Origin: Erinaceus europaeus | Lineage: Eukaryota > Chordata > Mammalia > Eulipotyphla > Erinaceidae | Direction: 5' to 3' | NCBI RefSeq assembly: GCF_950295315.1 | Contig: NC_080172.1 | Span: 113,291,512 to 113,355,511 of the forward strand | DNA: 64,000 nucleotides | Part shown: in pieces, positions 9,456 through 20,415 of the stretch | Position numbering within the stretch: position 1 is the stretch's first letter | How the letters are laid out: each line of letters starts with the position of its first letter | Program-made: the position numbers and the translations under genes | Notes under the pieces: model-generated | Database searches by the model: none | What the model was told of the DNA's origin: nothing | Seen by the model: the letters and a program-made list of their open reading frames with translations, nothing else

Positions 9456-10330
9456 CTTCCATCTCATGGCATCTTAATGCCAATCTTTCATCTAAAATTG
9501 CCATGCCCCCAACTGAGCTTATTTTGTTTACCTAAAGCAAATTCTCCTTCTGGCCTTTCTGATTGATTCAGAACTTCTTCATCTTCCCAGTCTTCAGGTC
9601 TTCAGAGACTCCTTTAAGACTGACTCCTTCCTTCCCTGTGCGTATTATATCTTCATCTTGGGCAGCTTCTTCTTCTTCTTCTTCTTCTTTGTCAAGATCA
9701 CTTCTAGTGCTTTTTTTTTTTTTTTTGGAACTTCATTGTGTACACAGCTTTGTATCAATTCCACCCAAGCTCAGTGAGAAGTTTCCTGTGGTGCTCTGAT
9801 TGGCAATGTTTGTCTTCATTCTCTGCTGGATCATGCCATATGTGCACTTGGTAATGGCATCCCCAGATCCAGGCCAATTCTAGTCACTTTAGCTTAGGTG
9901 ATGCGTGCCAGTTTTACATGACAGCCAACACTACAAACTTGAAATCAACATATTTCAGATATGTTGTGAAGGTAGGGGCAGTCAAGTTTGGATAGTTTCA
10001 TAGTTACCTTCCAGGGCTTCCTTACTATACTTATATTTTTCAGGTTATTATTATTATTATTTTTCTCTGCTGAGGAAACAGTCTTAATTTACATTGATTT
10101 TTAAGATTTATTACAGACACAGCAGCTGTTGTTTGTTGCCAGAGGTAAAAGTTTAGCTTGAAGCAATTTCATCCATTTATCCATCTGTTTAGGCATTCAA
10201 TAAGCATTACTAAAAGCTGACGTGTGAACTAGATTCTGGCCACTTTGATGAATGGTATTGTTCTAGCTCCAAGAAATTCCTGCTCCAGGTCATAGCATTA
10301 CTACTTCTTTCTGACATCTTGCTGCATGTG
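9456..10330. other. mostly unassigned; possible old retrocopy and L2-like remnant
   Basis: The minus strand of 9.55-9.95 kb can be read as a short acidic-then-basic C-terminal frame after an oligo-Glu stretch (from a TTC run at 9667-9690), which hints at a decayed processed pseudogene that I cannot identify. 10.17-10.28 kb (CATTTATCCATCTG...GGCATTCAATAAGCATTA) resembles an old L2 or MIR end. Both readings are weak. Confidence 0.25.
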
Positions 10331-10345
10331 TATTGACCTTGATGA

Positions 10346-10400
10346 TATATTCATTCATTCACTCATTCATTCACTCATTCATTCACTCATTCATTCATTT
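10346..10400. repeat. (CATT)n microsatellite with ACTC variants
   Basis: About seven repeats of an ATTCATTCATTC/ACTC alternation, forming a 12-bp higher-order unit (CATTCATTCACT). Confidence 0.9.
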
Positions 10401-11465
10401 CCTTTCCAGTTTCTTCCCCTCCCATATTATTAGGTACTCTTCTTGTGCAGGTGAATTTCAATGTGTTAAACTTCACACTTCACCTTTACAGCTACATACA
10501 ACAAATAATTTTTTAGTTCCAAACATAATTACAGATGCTGTCCTAGAGCTTGAGAATACAGCAGTAAGCCAATGGTATCACTTCTTGCTGTCCATGTCTT
10601 CTGTTACTACTACATAGGCTCCCTCACTACCCCTGTTCTCTAGGAAGTTATGTTCAGAGATCATAATGACTATAATCATGATCAGACTAAATTGTTCCAG
10701 TTTTCTTTTCCTTCCTGCAGAGCCAAGTTGTTTCCAAGAAGGGAAGTAACAAGCTGTTCAAATTTTCTCCTTAAAAACTGGAATTTGGGAGACTGTTTCT
10801 AGAGGAATTTACTGCAGTGCTTGCTAAGTAGGAGCAGGTTCTGGCTCATCACTGCTCTCCTATTGGTCATCACCATTACAGCAGTGTTATAAACAGAAAA
10901 CCACACAAGACAATAATCAGATACTACTTAAGACCATGTCACATCTCTACTTTTAAAACTCTGCAGGATAGGGGGTAGAGTGAAAGAAGATCAAAGTAAT
11001 TTTAAAGTATCATGGATAATCAAGAGTGTTTTTTAAAAAGTGCCTCTTAAATATATGCCCATGTCTCCTTAAATCTGTCATGATAAAACATCTCATTTTA
11101 GTTGATGTATGACAAGGAAGCAATCACCGTTAATCAGAATGACACATTTCCATTTGCTTTAGAGAAGAGAAGGTAGATGAAGGTCATGAATAAGAAAACA
11201 AAGCAACTTGTGACTCCTGATGGTTGAAGTTTTTGTTGAAGTTCATTTCTTTAGGAAGTTCATAATCCATCCTGTTCTCCTCTCAGCATCATTCATCCAA
11301 ATTTCTAGACGTCCTTTTCAGTAAAGATAGAACTATTTTGTCTTCTCTCCTGAGGTTGATTTTCCCTATGTTCCTTAACAAATTTAGAGGTATAAAATCT
11401 CAGCAACTCTTACTCTTTATATTTCTTTGGAGGGTGCCAACTTCACAGCATAAGACATACTATGT
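10401..11465. other. unassigned sequence
   Basis: No young SINE, L1 or LTR motif. 10.52-10.60 kb (GATGCTGTCCTAGAGCTTGA, ATACAGCAGTAAGCCAA) resembles the minus-strand 3' end of an L2. The rest is possibly unique DNA. Confidence 0.35.
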
Positions 11466-11590
11466 GAAGGGCTGGGGGAGATAACATAATGGTTATGCAA
11501 AAAGACTTTTGTATCTGAGGTAGCAAAGGTCCCTGGTTCAATATGTAGTACTATCATAAACCAGAGCTGATCAGTGCTCTGGAAGGGAGG
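11466..11590 (+). mobile_element. SINE-C copy
   Basis: GGGAGATAACATAATGGTTA, TGCAAAAAGACTTTTGTATC, a B-box-like CCTGGTTCAATA and CCAGAGCTGATCAGTGCTCT: a complete SINE-C that runs directly into the polypurine tract downstream. Confidence 0.85.
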
Positions 11591-11875
11591 GGGGAGGGAA
11601 AGAGAGGTGGAGAGAGAGAGAGACAGAGAGAGAATAAGAAGGAGGAGGGGGAGGAGGAAGAGGAAGAAGGAGGAGGAGAAAGAAGAAGTAGAAGAAGAAG
11701 AAGAAAAAGAAGAAGAGGAGGAGGAGAAGAAGAAGAGGAGGAGGAGAAGAAGAAAAGGAGGAGGAGGATGAGGAGGAGGAGGAGGAGGAGGAGGAGAAGA
11801 AGACGAGGAGAAAAAGAAGAAGAAGAAGACGAGGAGGAAAAGAAAAAGAAGAGAAGGAGAAGGAGAAAAGGGGAA
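11580..11875 (+). repeat. long polypurine (GAA/GGA) tract
   Basis: Nearly 300 bp almost entirely purine on the plus strand, with GAAGAAGAAG and GGAGGAGGAG runs and about ten pyrimidine interruptions. It starts at the 3' end of a SINE-C, so it probably expanded from the SINE tail. The long open frames here on both strands are low-complexity translations, not genes. Confidence 0.95.
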
Positions 11876-11880
11876 ACCAA

Positions 11881-12600
11881 AATAAAACAAATGTGAAGTG
11901 AACTTCAATTCCAATTAAAGCATCATACCTTGTAGAATTGGGGTGGAAGAGTGCAGGACCACAGGCTTAATCAAACATTAGGGTTCTCTTTTCTATTCCT
12001 CTTCCTCTGTATCTGAACGCAGATAACTATCAAAGTATGTAGCTATAACCAGTCTTTATCTTCATTAGATTATCATTTTCCCTGAAAGAGCACTTTTCTT
12101 GTTTTTGGTCTGTTTTTGTAGCATAGGATCATAGTTGTGATTATGAATTTTTCAGTTTAGGTCTATCTTTGGGACCATTAGATCTGGCTTCATACACAGA
12201 TATTTGTATAACCTTCTAGAATTCAGTATGGTGCCTTATTTTGCTCAGGGATATTGGCAGCTGACAGGAATAGTCTCCATCCCAAGAATAAAAAATTATT
12301 TTGCAAAATACAGATGAAATCTTGGGAATGTAAAGATAAATTTACATACTTCTGTTATTTTATTTATTTATTTTTTGCTGTAAAATTCATAGAAGGCACT
12401 CTTCCATGGATATACTTTGGCTGAATCCACTAGAATTTTGAAGTTAGAGATGTCATGATGCTTAAGGATATTAGAAGAGTTTTATGACCTAGTGTTTAAC
12501 TAGACCATATCCTTTTTGTGTTGTTACCATCCTCCTCCTCTTCATTATCATCATTTTACTTATAGTCAGTTATAATCATCTAATCTGGAGAAGTTAAAAT
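11881..12600. other. unassigned sequence
   Basis: No recognised element. AT-rich, with a few short TTTA runs near 12.36 kb. Confidence 0.4.
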
Positions 12601-12604
12601 AATT

Positions 12605-12732
12605 GTTAATAGAGAGGGTAGGACATGGAACTCTGGTGGTGGTAACTGTATGGAATTATAGACCTGTTATTTTATAATCTTGTTCATAATTATTGAATCA
12701 CTGATAAAATTCTAAAATATTAGAAAAAGAAT
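12605..12732 (+). mobile_element. L1 3' end, diverged
   Basis: ACATGGAACTCTGGTGGTGG, TGTATGGAATTATAGACCTG and TATTTTATAATCTTGTTCAT match the sense L1 3' end at 100-216 with substitutions, followed by an A-rich end. Confidence 0.7.
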
Positions 12733-13029
12733 GGTTAAATTATGGGATAGCTATATGACTATTGCAATAAAAAAAGAACACTACATGATGTCTTGTATGT
12801 GAGGAAGAGTGTCCAGATATGAACAAGTTAAAAAGTGGGTCCCTCAGGCTGAGACTCAGCCTGCATCAGAGAAAATATGGACACAACCCTTGTATGTAAG
12901 GGGACTGCTTATAGATTCAAGGCTAAATAGATTCTGTAGTTACAACTGTTTCTAGATTTAGTCAAGCCTCAAGACATTCAGAATTCAGAATTCAGTAAAG
13001 GCTTAGAGATTGTGATTGAGAATTCAGAG

Positions 13030-13175
13030 TATGTTGAGGTTAGAGAAATAGCTCAGTTGAGAAAATGAAGTACTTGCTTGCTTGAGGCTCCAAGTGTACT
13101 CTGTTGTCACATGTGCTGGGCTGATGCTCTGGGCTGTCTCTCTGAATTTAAACAATAAAATCAATATTTTAAAAG
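13030..13175 (+). mobile_element. SINE-C-like copy, diverged
   Basis: GAGGTTAGAGAAATAGCTCA, TGCTTGCTTGAGGCTCCAAG, GCTGGGCTGATGCTCTGGGC and an AATAAAATCAAT tail: the order of SINE-C blocks with many changes. Confidence 0.55.
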
Positions 13176-13514
13176 AATGTTGAATGACTTATTTTGGAGC
13201 ATAAGGGATACTCTGCACACTTAAGGGAAGTTTACCTGAAAGGGAGAGATAAGTAACCATACTGACTGCACTGTCATTGAGTGAGTGAGATAGTCTTATA
13301 AGATTATTATCAAAATAGAGATTGAGGAACCACAAGGCTTGTTTTCCTCTTAAACCTCTGACAGTTTGAGATGGCATTGCAACTTCATCCAATGGAAATG
13401 ATAAGTTAGCATTAGTCTGCTCTTCTGGACCAGATAAATTATCTGCTAAAGCATGAGAAAAGAATCACTATCCATAATCTTTGAGAATCCTAGAGAAAAA
13501 AAATATGGGATTAT

Positions 13515-13650
13515 GAAGGTGGCTAGGTGTGACTGAGTGAGAGAGAACATGTCATGTGTGCATGCAAGAGGCCTTGGGTTCAAGTTCAAACATAGTTCTG
13601 GTAATGAACCTAATGTAAAATTCTAGGTCATTATTTAAGAAATAATAATC
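13515..13650 (+). mobile_element. tRNA-type SINE fragment, diverged
   Basis: GGCTAGGTGTGACTGAGTGA, CATGTGTGCATGCAAGAGGC and CTTGGGTTCAAGTTCAAA (B-box-like). It belongs to the SINE-C/D group but cannot be assigned firmly. Confidence 0.45.
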
Positions 13651-13717
13651 TAGTCATACTGTTCTAGGCTTTGTGCCCTGGCTTTAGATTTTTGACATTG
13701 TTTACTTTACTTTTTAT

Positions 13718-14137
13718 GTTTTATTTATTATTAGTGATTTAATAATGATGGACAAGATAAGAATGGGTGAGAAAGTTGTGGTCTATATACACAACAGAAT
13801 ACTACTTAGCTATTAAGAATAATGAACCCACCTTCTCCAAACCGTCTTGGGTGGAGCTAGAAGGAATTACCTTAAGTGAGATAGGCCAAAAAGAGAAAGA
13901 AGAGTATGGGATGATCACTCATAAACAAAAGTTGAGAAAGAAGAAAGGAAAGGGAAATGCTAAGCAGAATTTGTCTGAGTTTGGAATATTGTACCAAAGT
14001 AAAAACTTGGAGCAGGGGGAGGGAACATAGATTTTCAACTCCACTATAGAGGCCTGGGGGTAGGAACACAGACCTTTGGTGGTGGTAATGGTGTTAATAT
14101 ATATTTCTATTAATTTATAGTCTTATAAATCACTAAT
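13718..14137 (-). mobile_element. L1 with inverted 5' part (probable twin priming)
   Basis: 13718-13765 reads as a minus-strand L1 3' end (TTTATTATTAGTGATTTAAT). From 13766 the sequence is plus-strand L1: the C-terminus of ORF2 (residues MRKLWSIYTTEYYLAIKNNE onward, frame to 14030), then 3'UTR with TTTGGTGGTGGTAATGGTGT to about 14135. Opposite orientations of one element abutting within 420 bp is the classic 5'-inversion structure. No target duplication was found, so two independent insertions remain possible. Confidence 0.6.
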
Positions 14138-14309
14138 CAATATGAGAGAGGAAATAAATTGAATGTCTTGAACTTTTTTAATGCATAGATTTCAGTTCTG
14201 AGTATATGTTCATTTAATTGCACTTGCAATTTCAAATTATTTAACTGAGTGTATTTTAACACTAGGCTTAAGTTGTTAATGCATTTATAATAGTACCATT
14301 TTTTGAAAT

Positions 14310-14434
14310 GTTTATTTTTTATTAGTGACATTATTGACTTACAAGATTGTAAGATAATAGGGGTATAATTCCATATAGTTCTCACCATAAGAGTTCTGTA
14401 CCCCATCTCCTCTATTGGAAACTTCTCTATTGTT
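14310..14434 (-). mobile_element. L1 3'UTR, piece 1 of 3
   Basis: ATTAGTGACATTATTGACTT, AAGATTGTAAGATAATAGGG and TACCCCATCTCCTCTATTGG. The same L1 resumes at 14736 and at 15248 after a SINE and an LTR. Confidence 0.85.
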
Positions 14435-14735
14435 TATTTTATTTGTTTGATTATTGCTACCAGGGTTATCACTAGGACTCGGTGCTGACACTAGGAATCC
14501 ATGGATTCCAAGGGTCTATTTTTTTCTATCTATTGTACTTGATAAGACAAAGACAAACTGAGAGGGGAGGGGAAGAAGAGGGATAAAGATAGACACATGC
14601 ATGCATTCTTCATCACTCATGAAACATCCCCACTGCAGGTGGGGATCAAGAGTGGGAAAAGAGGTCCTTGTGTGGGTCTTTGCACTTAGTACTTTGTGCT
14701 CTTAACAGGGTGTACCACTGCCTCCTCCCCTATAT
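14435..14735 (-). mobile_element. composite SINE-A inserted in L1
   Basis: The extra module (CCAGGGTTATCACTAGGACT, GCTGACACTAGGAATCCATG) is followed by the SINE-A purine tract, CACTGCAGGTGGGGATCAAG and TTTGCACTTAGTACTTTGTG. L1 3'UTR flanks it on both sides. Confidence 0.88.
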
Positions 14736-14796
14736 TTTATCCCCCTGGGAGTATGGACTAAAACTGTTTTTGAAGTACAGAAAGTGGAAGGTCTGG
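14736..14796 (-). mobile_element. L1 3'UTR, piece 2 of 3
   Basis: TTTTATCCCCCTGGGAGTAT then GAAAGTGGAAGGTCTGG: the L1 segment between the SINE and the LTR. Confidence 0.85.
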
Positions 14797-15247
14797 TGCC
14801 GGGCTAGAGAGAGAGAGACGTGTCAGTGTAGTAATACAGTTCTTTATTGATGCGGATGTCCCAGAGTTGGGTGTGAGCACATAGGGTTTAGGCCATGTGG
14901 AGCTAGCAAAATGGCCACCTCCCTCTATGCACACCAGCCCTTCTCCAGGTCAGGACGTGGAAGAGAAAAAGAGCGAAACCAGGAACAGCATCAGGCTTTA
15001 TAGGGTAAAAATGGAAGTGGAAAGTCGGGAACAGGACTGGCTAAGAAAGGGGGTGCAGAAAACAAGGCACTCTGGGAAGGTATAAAGCTTCCTTAGCAAC
15101 TGTTGTGATGGTTTGAACTGAATTAGCAATACACTGAGGGATAATGTGGTGGGGATCTTTCAGGCAAAACGATTCTGTAAATAGACCATCGTGTCAGCAA
15201 TGGAGTATGGAGCAGAGTTGGAGAGGGGGTGGCTTTAAGGCCTGACA
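14797..15247 (-). mobile_element. solo LTR (class II-like) inserted in L1 3'UTR
   Basis: Reverse complement starts TGTCAGGCCTTAAAGCC and ends AGCCCGGCA. It contains a TATA-like CCTATAAAGCC and a polyadenylation signal in CATCAATAAAGAACTG. Flanks GTCTGG (14791-14796) and GTCCTG (15248-15253) look like a decayed 6-bp target duplication, and L1 3'UTR continues on both sides. No internal retroviral sequence is present. Confidence 0.85.
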
Positions 15248-15700
15248 GTCCTGTTTTGCAATTGCTTCTCCACTGGATATGGACATTAGCAGGTGGATCC
15301 ATGCCTGCTTCTGTCTTTCGCTGGTGGAGTAGGGCTCTGGAGAGATGAGGTTCTGGGACACATTGTTAGGGTTGTCTGCCCAGGGAAGTCAGGGTGGAAT
15401 AATTATACCATCTGTAACTTGGTGGTTGTAAGATGGTAAGATATAAAGCAAGAAAAATTATTTGATGAACTGAAACCATAAAATATGACTAGAACAGATG
15501 AAAATAGAGATCTTATGATGGAAGGAGACTAGAATGTGTGTTTTAGGAATGTTCCTAGGAGACTATGTCTTAATAATCTTTGCTTGACTTTGATAACTAA
15601 TATGGCAGGGGGAACTAGAAATATTGTCTGGGAAGATGGTGTCAGAGTTGAGAGCAGAACTAGGAAGGATTAGGGCAGAGAGTTGCTCCCTGTCTTTAGA
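15248..15700 (-). mobile_element. L1 3'UTR, piece 3 of 3
   Basis: TTGCTTCTCCACTGGATATG, CTTTCGCTGGTGGAGTAGGG, AACTTGGTGGTTGTAAGATG and ATTGTCTGGGAAGATGGTGT follow the L1 order and complete the interrupted copy. Confidence 0.85.
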
Positions 15701-16956
15701 TTTTTTTTTCTTGAATTGTTTTCTACACAGTTAGGTGAACCAGATATTCTACTTTACCACTGAGTTTCCAGTGGCCCAAATGTGCAGAACTGTTTTCAAG
15801 TTTCTTCCATGTGACTCACAGGACCACACAATGACATACCAAAAGGTAATCTCTGAGGATCTGTGATTCAACTGAAGAGAATTAAAGCTTTAGAAATGTG
15901 TATGTACTTGCATATATACTAATGAGTTTCTTTTGTTTAGTAAAAGAATAATTAAAGAGATCTATTTGTATGTTATTTTTAAGGTGGAGAAAATATTGTA
16001 TCATGAGCTTTAAAAATCAAGAAAGAAAAATAGCTTTCTGTGATTTAATTCAATTTCAGCCAAATGTATTTCTCTTCTTGGCATTTTTAGAAAACAAAAT
16101 AAACTTGTAATCTAAATACTCTTTTTGGCATACAACACATCTTGCTTCAATGTTGCATATCCTTCGTATAAAATTGTTTTTATAAAAGATTTCGAGAGCT
16201 TCTTGAAAATATAACAGCATCTTTAGAAAGAAGTGTTACTGATGTATTACTCTCTGAATTAAGAAAATAGCCTGGCTATAATATATTTTATGCCCAGGTG
16301 ACATGTTTTATATGAAAATATGGTCATATTGGTGGGGAAAATTTAACAGATGAAAAGAAAATACATACTCATGTTTGCTTTTGTACTATTAATCCTATGA
16401 CTAGCAATGTTGCTAATATTTTATGTCTTCCTTAAATAGTATTTTCACTGCATACATGAATAACTTATACAAGAGCCCTTTAATAGTGATTTTAGCCAGA
16501 TCACAGTAGTCATCTGCTTCCTAAATGGGTAAAAACCTTTTTTAAAAAGTCAGTTATTTGAGGACACTAACATTATTTTTTTATATATTTTGTCTTGGAT
16601 ATCCTACTGTTATTTAATAAATAGCTAACACAAGAAGTTGTGTGAAATTTTAATATCTTTCCAAGAATATGTCTGAAGATTTAATATTTTAGAATAATGT
16701 GGAAAGACCCATGTTGTTTTCTGGTTTAATGCTTGCCTTCAGCAGTACTGTTTTCAAATGTGCCTACTCCAGAGTGTTGAGGTGCTTAAATTTATCCCAA
16801 CTCTGTTCTTGTTTTGAACCTATGTTGTTTAATAGAACTTTTCTCAGTGATGGACATATTTTACATCTGTACTGTTGATTACAGTAGTCACTCACCTCTT
16901 GGGTAGCCTTTGAGTATTGGAGATGTGTCTAGTACAACTGAAGTATGAGATTTTAC
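15701..16956. other. 1.25 kb free of young repeats
   Basis: No SINE, L1, LTR or microsatellite recognised. AT-rich, higher-complexity sequence without a usable open frame. A candidate for unique or conserved noncoding DNA, by absence of repeats only. Confidence 0.4.
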
Positions 16957-16970
16957 AAAACTTTAGTATA

Positions 16971-17114
16971 GGGTGGATATTTGGCTTCTTGGGGTGGGGG
17001 GAGAAGAGAAAAAGAGAGATGTGATGGGACACAGTATTCTGGTGGTGGGAATGGTATTTATGTACACTCCTATTAACTTGTAGTCATATAAATCACTATT
17101 TAATTAATATGAAA
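16971..17114 (+). mobile_element. short L1 3' insertion with 14-bp target duplication
   Basis: Contains ACACAGTATTCTGGTGGTGG, TATTAACTTGTAGTCATATA and TTTAATTAATATGAAAAAAA. Perfect direct repeats AAAACTTTAGTATA at 16957-16970 and 17115-17128 bound it. The 3' end falls inside what is internal 3'UTR in the 36-41 kb L1, so a shorter-3'UTR subfamily or an internal polyadenylation site was used. Confidence 0.88.
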
Positions 17115-17388
17115 AAAACTTTAGTATAAATGTATACAATCTCTGGTGACTAGTGAGTTCCATATTGGTCACAGCATTCTAGAAAGGTTACTGAAAAAAC
17201 AAAGATCAATATAATTAAATCTATTTGTAGAATAAAATACCCAGGCTTACCCTGGAAGTCACTTTTTATAAAGAAACAAACAGAAGTTGAAGTCAAACCT
17301 ACCATTTGCTGGGCATTATCTAAGAGTTAGGCAGGGCATATTCTTTAGCAACATGGATTTTTTGTTGAACTCTCCAAAACATCCCTGT

Positions 17389-17830
17389 TGCTGGGATAGC
17401 CTGAAGGTGCTTCTTCCCGAGCAAGTGCTCTCTGGGTTGGAGAGAACTCAACTGGAGCCAATCTAGGCTGCTGCGTGGGAGAGGGATCAGGAACTTGTGC
17501 TGAGCTAATGTTGCAGGAGATACACTCTGGAACTCGTGGAGCCAGAAAGCAATTCCAAGTGTTTTTACTCAGAAAAGCAGCTTGTATATATACTAGCCAA
17601 GTAGGGTGTAAACAGGGTGTGACAAGGAGAGGGGGTGGAGCAGGCAAGAATTCTACTACTGAACCACCAATGCCCTGGAGAGAGGGTGGTGCTTAGTTAA
17701 CAGTGGTTTATGTAAATAGACCGCAGCTTTGAGTGGGATCAAACCAATGCCATGCAGGCATGCTGGTGCTTAGTTAAGCAGGATTAGAGACAGAAGCTTT
17801 AAGCCGGGGGAGCTGGCATACTACCCAACA
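17389..17830 (-). mobile_element. 3' LTR of endogenous retrovirus A (minus strand)
   Basis: Reverse complement begins TGTTGGGTAGTATGCC next to a polypurine tract and ends near CTATCCCAGCA. It holds a TATA-like stretch (CTAGTATATATACAAGC) and R/U5 motifs (GAGTTCTCTCCAACCCAGAG) shared with the LTR at 32.5-33.0 kb. The left boundary is uncertain by a few bases. Confidence 0.8.
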
Positions 17831-18943
17831 TCTCCCCCTTTCTTTTTAACTAATTGCCATAGTATCAGGAGTGTGGGGCACGTTGTGAGGCAGGGAGACT
17901 GATAAGAGGCACACCTTTTAGGGTTCTACTGTCCCTCCTTGCTCAACCTCTCAGTAGAGAAAGAGACTAACAGTATTGACACATCCCTCAGGCTCAAGCC
18001 CTTCCAAGCTCAACCATATCCTCACAATTCCCCAACATCTCTTTCTTACTTAATGGCCATATATAACTGGGTCAATGTCTGTAAAAGGCTTCATCTCTTT
18101 CAGGGGAATAGCAGTGTAGGGATGAACAGAAACCTGTTGAGAAGAATGATAGTGTGTATCTTCAAAAAGAACTAGCACAAGACAGGGAGGGATAAATAAG
18201 AGTAGCAAGGGACAGAGTGAGACTGAATAGAGGTCTGATAGGTGGAGAGGAGGGCTGCCTGATGTGTAAAGGAGTGGGGGTCTGATAAGCTGAGGGGCTA
18301 GAGGGGTGATCTGGTGTTGCAAAGTCTTGAGTCAGCTGGCAGAAATTTCCATGGACTGCTACAGTCAGTCCTCGAGAAGTCCAGCAGTATAAAGGGAGTG
18401 TCCACAGGTGTACCAGCAAGTCCGATAGAAGCAACAGTCCAATGTCAACGGCCAGGTAAAAATGCCACATGTCTATCTTGATGGAGGACAGCCACTGGAA
18501 CTTTTCTTCTCTGTAGAGAATGACCTGGAACTGCCAAAACATGACAGGCAAAGCAGAAGCAGGAAGAGCAGACAGTGATGGGTAAAAGAAAGGCAGTAGC
18601 AAAGTCTTGTCCTTTGGAGTCCATGAATCAGGTTCTCCAGATCGTGTCAAGTCACATCATGGGTTTCAGGGGGATGGCTGTAATTTTGGGTGATGTCAGA
18701 GATCAGGGATCCAAGATGGATTTCTGGGTATTCCGTATGAACAGATGCTTCTTCATGCGAAGGCTTAACATAGCTGTAGTCAATTACTTATGAAAAACCT
18801 TTGTAACAAATTAGAAGTTTACTATAACTGATAATTTGATTATTACAATTGGTTTAGGTATCTTTATAATTTCACTTAAAGGTCATATTATGTGACCTCA
18901 TGTAGCAGTCTCTGTACAGCAAAATTTTCAAACCAAATCTAAG

Positions 18944-18999
<56 letters not shown>

Positions 19000-20170
19000 A
19001 TTCTTAACTATTTTTACATTGGACTTTTAAGCAAACTCAGGTTACTAGAGAGTTAACACATTTTAGTGACAATTTTTTTTGAACATTTACAATGTCAGAT
19101 TGATGCCAGATTTGTTGTGGATTAATTTCCACAAGATAGCTTACAGGACATTTTTTGGGGCCCTCCAAAAATGTCCTGTATAGAGAATTTGTATTTTAAC
19201 TTAGGAGATGATGAATTTTAACATTGAATATTTAGACTTTTGCCTTAAACAATCAGTTACTTTAGTGAATTAATTTTACCTCTCCTGGTAAGAATGTAGT
19301 TTCAAAGTTACACTTTAACTGTTAAGTTAATGTTTACCACACTTGAAACACACATACTAAACATGTAGTTTATAACACCCAGGAGGAGAAAAACTTTTGT
19401 AAGTAAGACATATAATTTCAAACATGAATTTAGATCGACTGTCATAGTTGAACCATCTATACTCACACAGTTTAAGACTAAACATTTCATGTTTATACCG
19501 AGACTTAAAAAAGAAATCAAAAAGAGGAAAAAACAATTCTTGGACTGTTTCTAGACATCTCCAGAAACCATCCAGCCATTTTATATAAAGTCAATTAAAT
19601 TTCAGAGTACTCTGAGTACAATGGGTCATACAAAAAATTTTGGTCACTCAACTCACTCAATTTTTTTTTTCAACTCACTCACTCACAAAACACAACTGGC
19701 CAGTCATAGCATAAGACATTCAGGGGTGGGGGAGAGGAAGAGTTCTGTGAATCAGACTTTTTATATTCTGCCATGTTGTATTATGGATCCTGGGGTGTGT
19801 CCTGCAATTTGATTTTTTATGACCGTGATCGTAGAGCTTGGGATATACACGGAGATTTCCCCTGGGACTTTTTGGACATCTTCTCACATGTTTCCTGCTG
19901 AGAAGGACTACTCTAATTTGAGGAGCCTTCTCTAGTACCCTGGCAGTCCCCAAGAATGGAAACATGTAGTTAGTTCTACCCTCCTGATTCGATTCTTTCT
20001 TCGATGGGAAGACGTTTTTAAAAATGAGTGCCTGCAGCAATCCAGCAGGAACCATCAGAAGCATCCTAAATGGAATTTCGAGGAGATTTTTGGACTAGGA
20101 CGCCCTCCAGGGACTCATGACGCTACATGGTGAGATCTGGATAATCTGGTTCAAGTTGCATTTCATAAGA
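17831..20170 (-). mobile_element. internal 3' part of endogenous retrovirus A, decayed
   Basis: The polypurine tract (AAAAAGAAAGGGGGAG on the minus strand, 17831-17850) abuts the LTR, marking a retroviral 3' end. The sequence to about 19.6 kb is homologous, in inverse orientation, to 20.2-21.33 kb. Shared blocks include CATGATGTGACTTGACACGA and TCCTGATACTATGGC. Minus-strand frames of 162 codons (18162-18650) and 114 codons (19720-20064) exist, but I recognise no gag, pol or env domain in them. There is no 5' LTR. Confidence 0.65.
18948..18998. repeat. (TA)n microsatellite
   Basis: TA run of about 50 bp inside retrovirus A. The homologous retrovirus B lacks it, so it arose after the two copies diverged. 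Confidence 0.95.
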
Positions 20171-20344
20171 GAGTGATTGGAATGACTGAATTTTTGTATG
20201 ACATTGACTTAAAAAAATGCTGGACACAGCCATAATTTCTAGAGATATCCAGAAACAATCCAAAAAATTGTTTTTCCTCCTTTGATTTTTTTTTTTTTTT
20301 TACATCTTGGCGTAAATCTGAAACGTTTCATCCTGAAAACTGTA

Positions 20345-20415
20345 TGAGTTATGGGCAGGGCAGATAGTGCAATGATTATGTTAATGATTCTCATGCTTGA
20401 GGCTTCTCACCATGG
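20345..20415 (+). mobile_element. SINE-C fragment
   Basis: GGGCAGATAGTGCAATGATT and TGATTCTCATGCTTGAGGCT match the first half of SINE-C. It interrupts retrovirus B relative to A. Confidence 0.6.

Noticed and set aside
11417..11914. 165- and 108-codon open frames over the polypurine tract
   Set aside because: Translations of GAA/GGA repeats (Ser/Pro/Leu or Glu/Lys/Arg runs). Low complexity, no gene signals.
18162..18650. 162-codon minus-strand frame as a retroviral envelope gene
   Set aside because: It is in retrovirus A but I see no signal peptide, cleavage site or transmembrane pattern. The homologous segment of retrovirus B is not open in the same way.
19720..20064. 114-codon minus-strand frame as a viral gene fragment
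   Set aside because: Position and orientation fit retrovirus A, but no domain is recognisable. Kept only as part of the decayed internal region.
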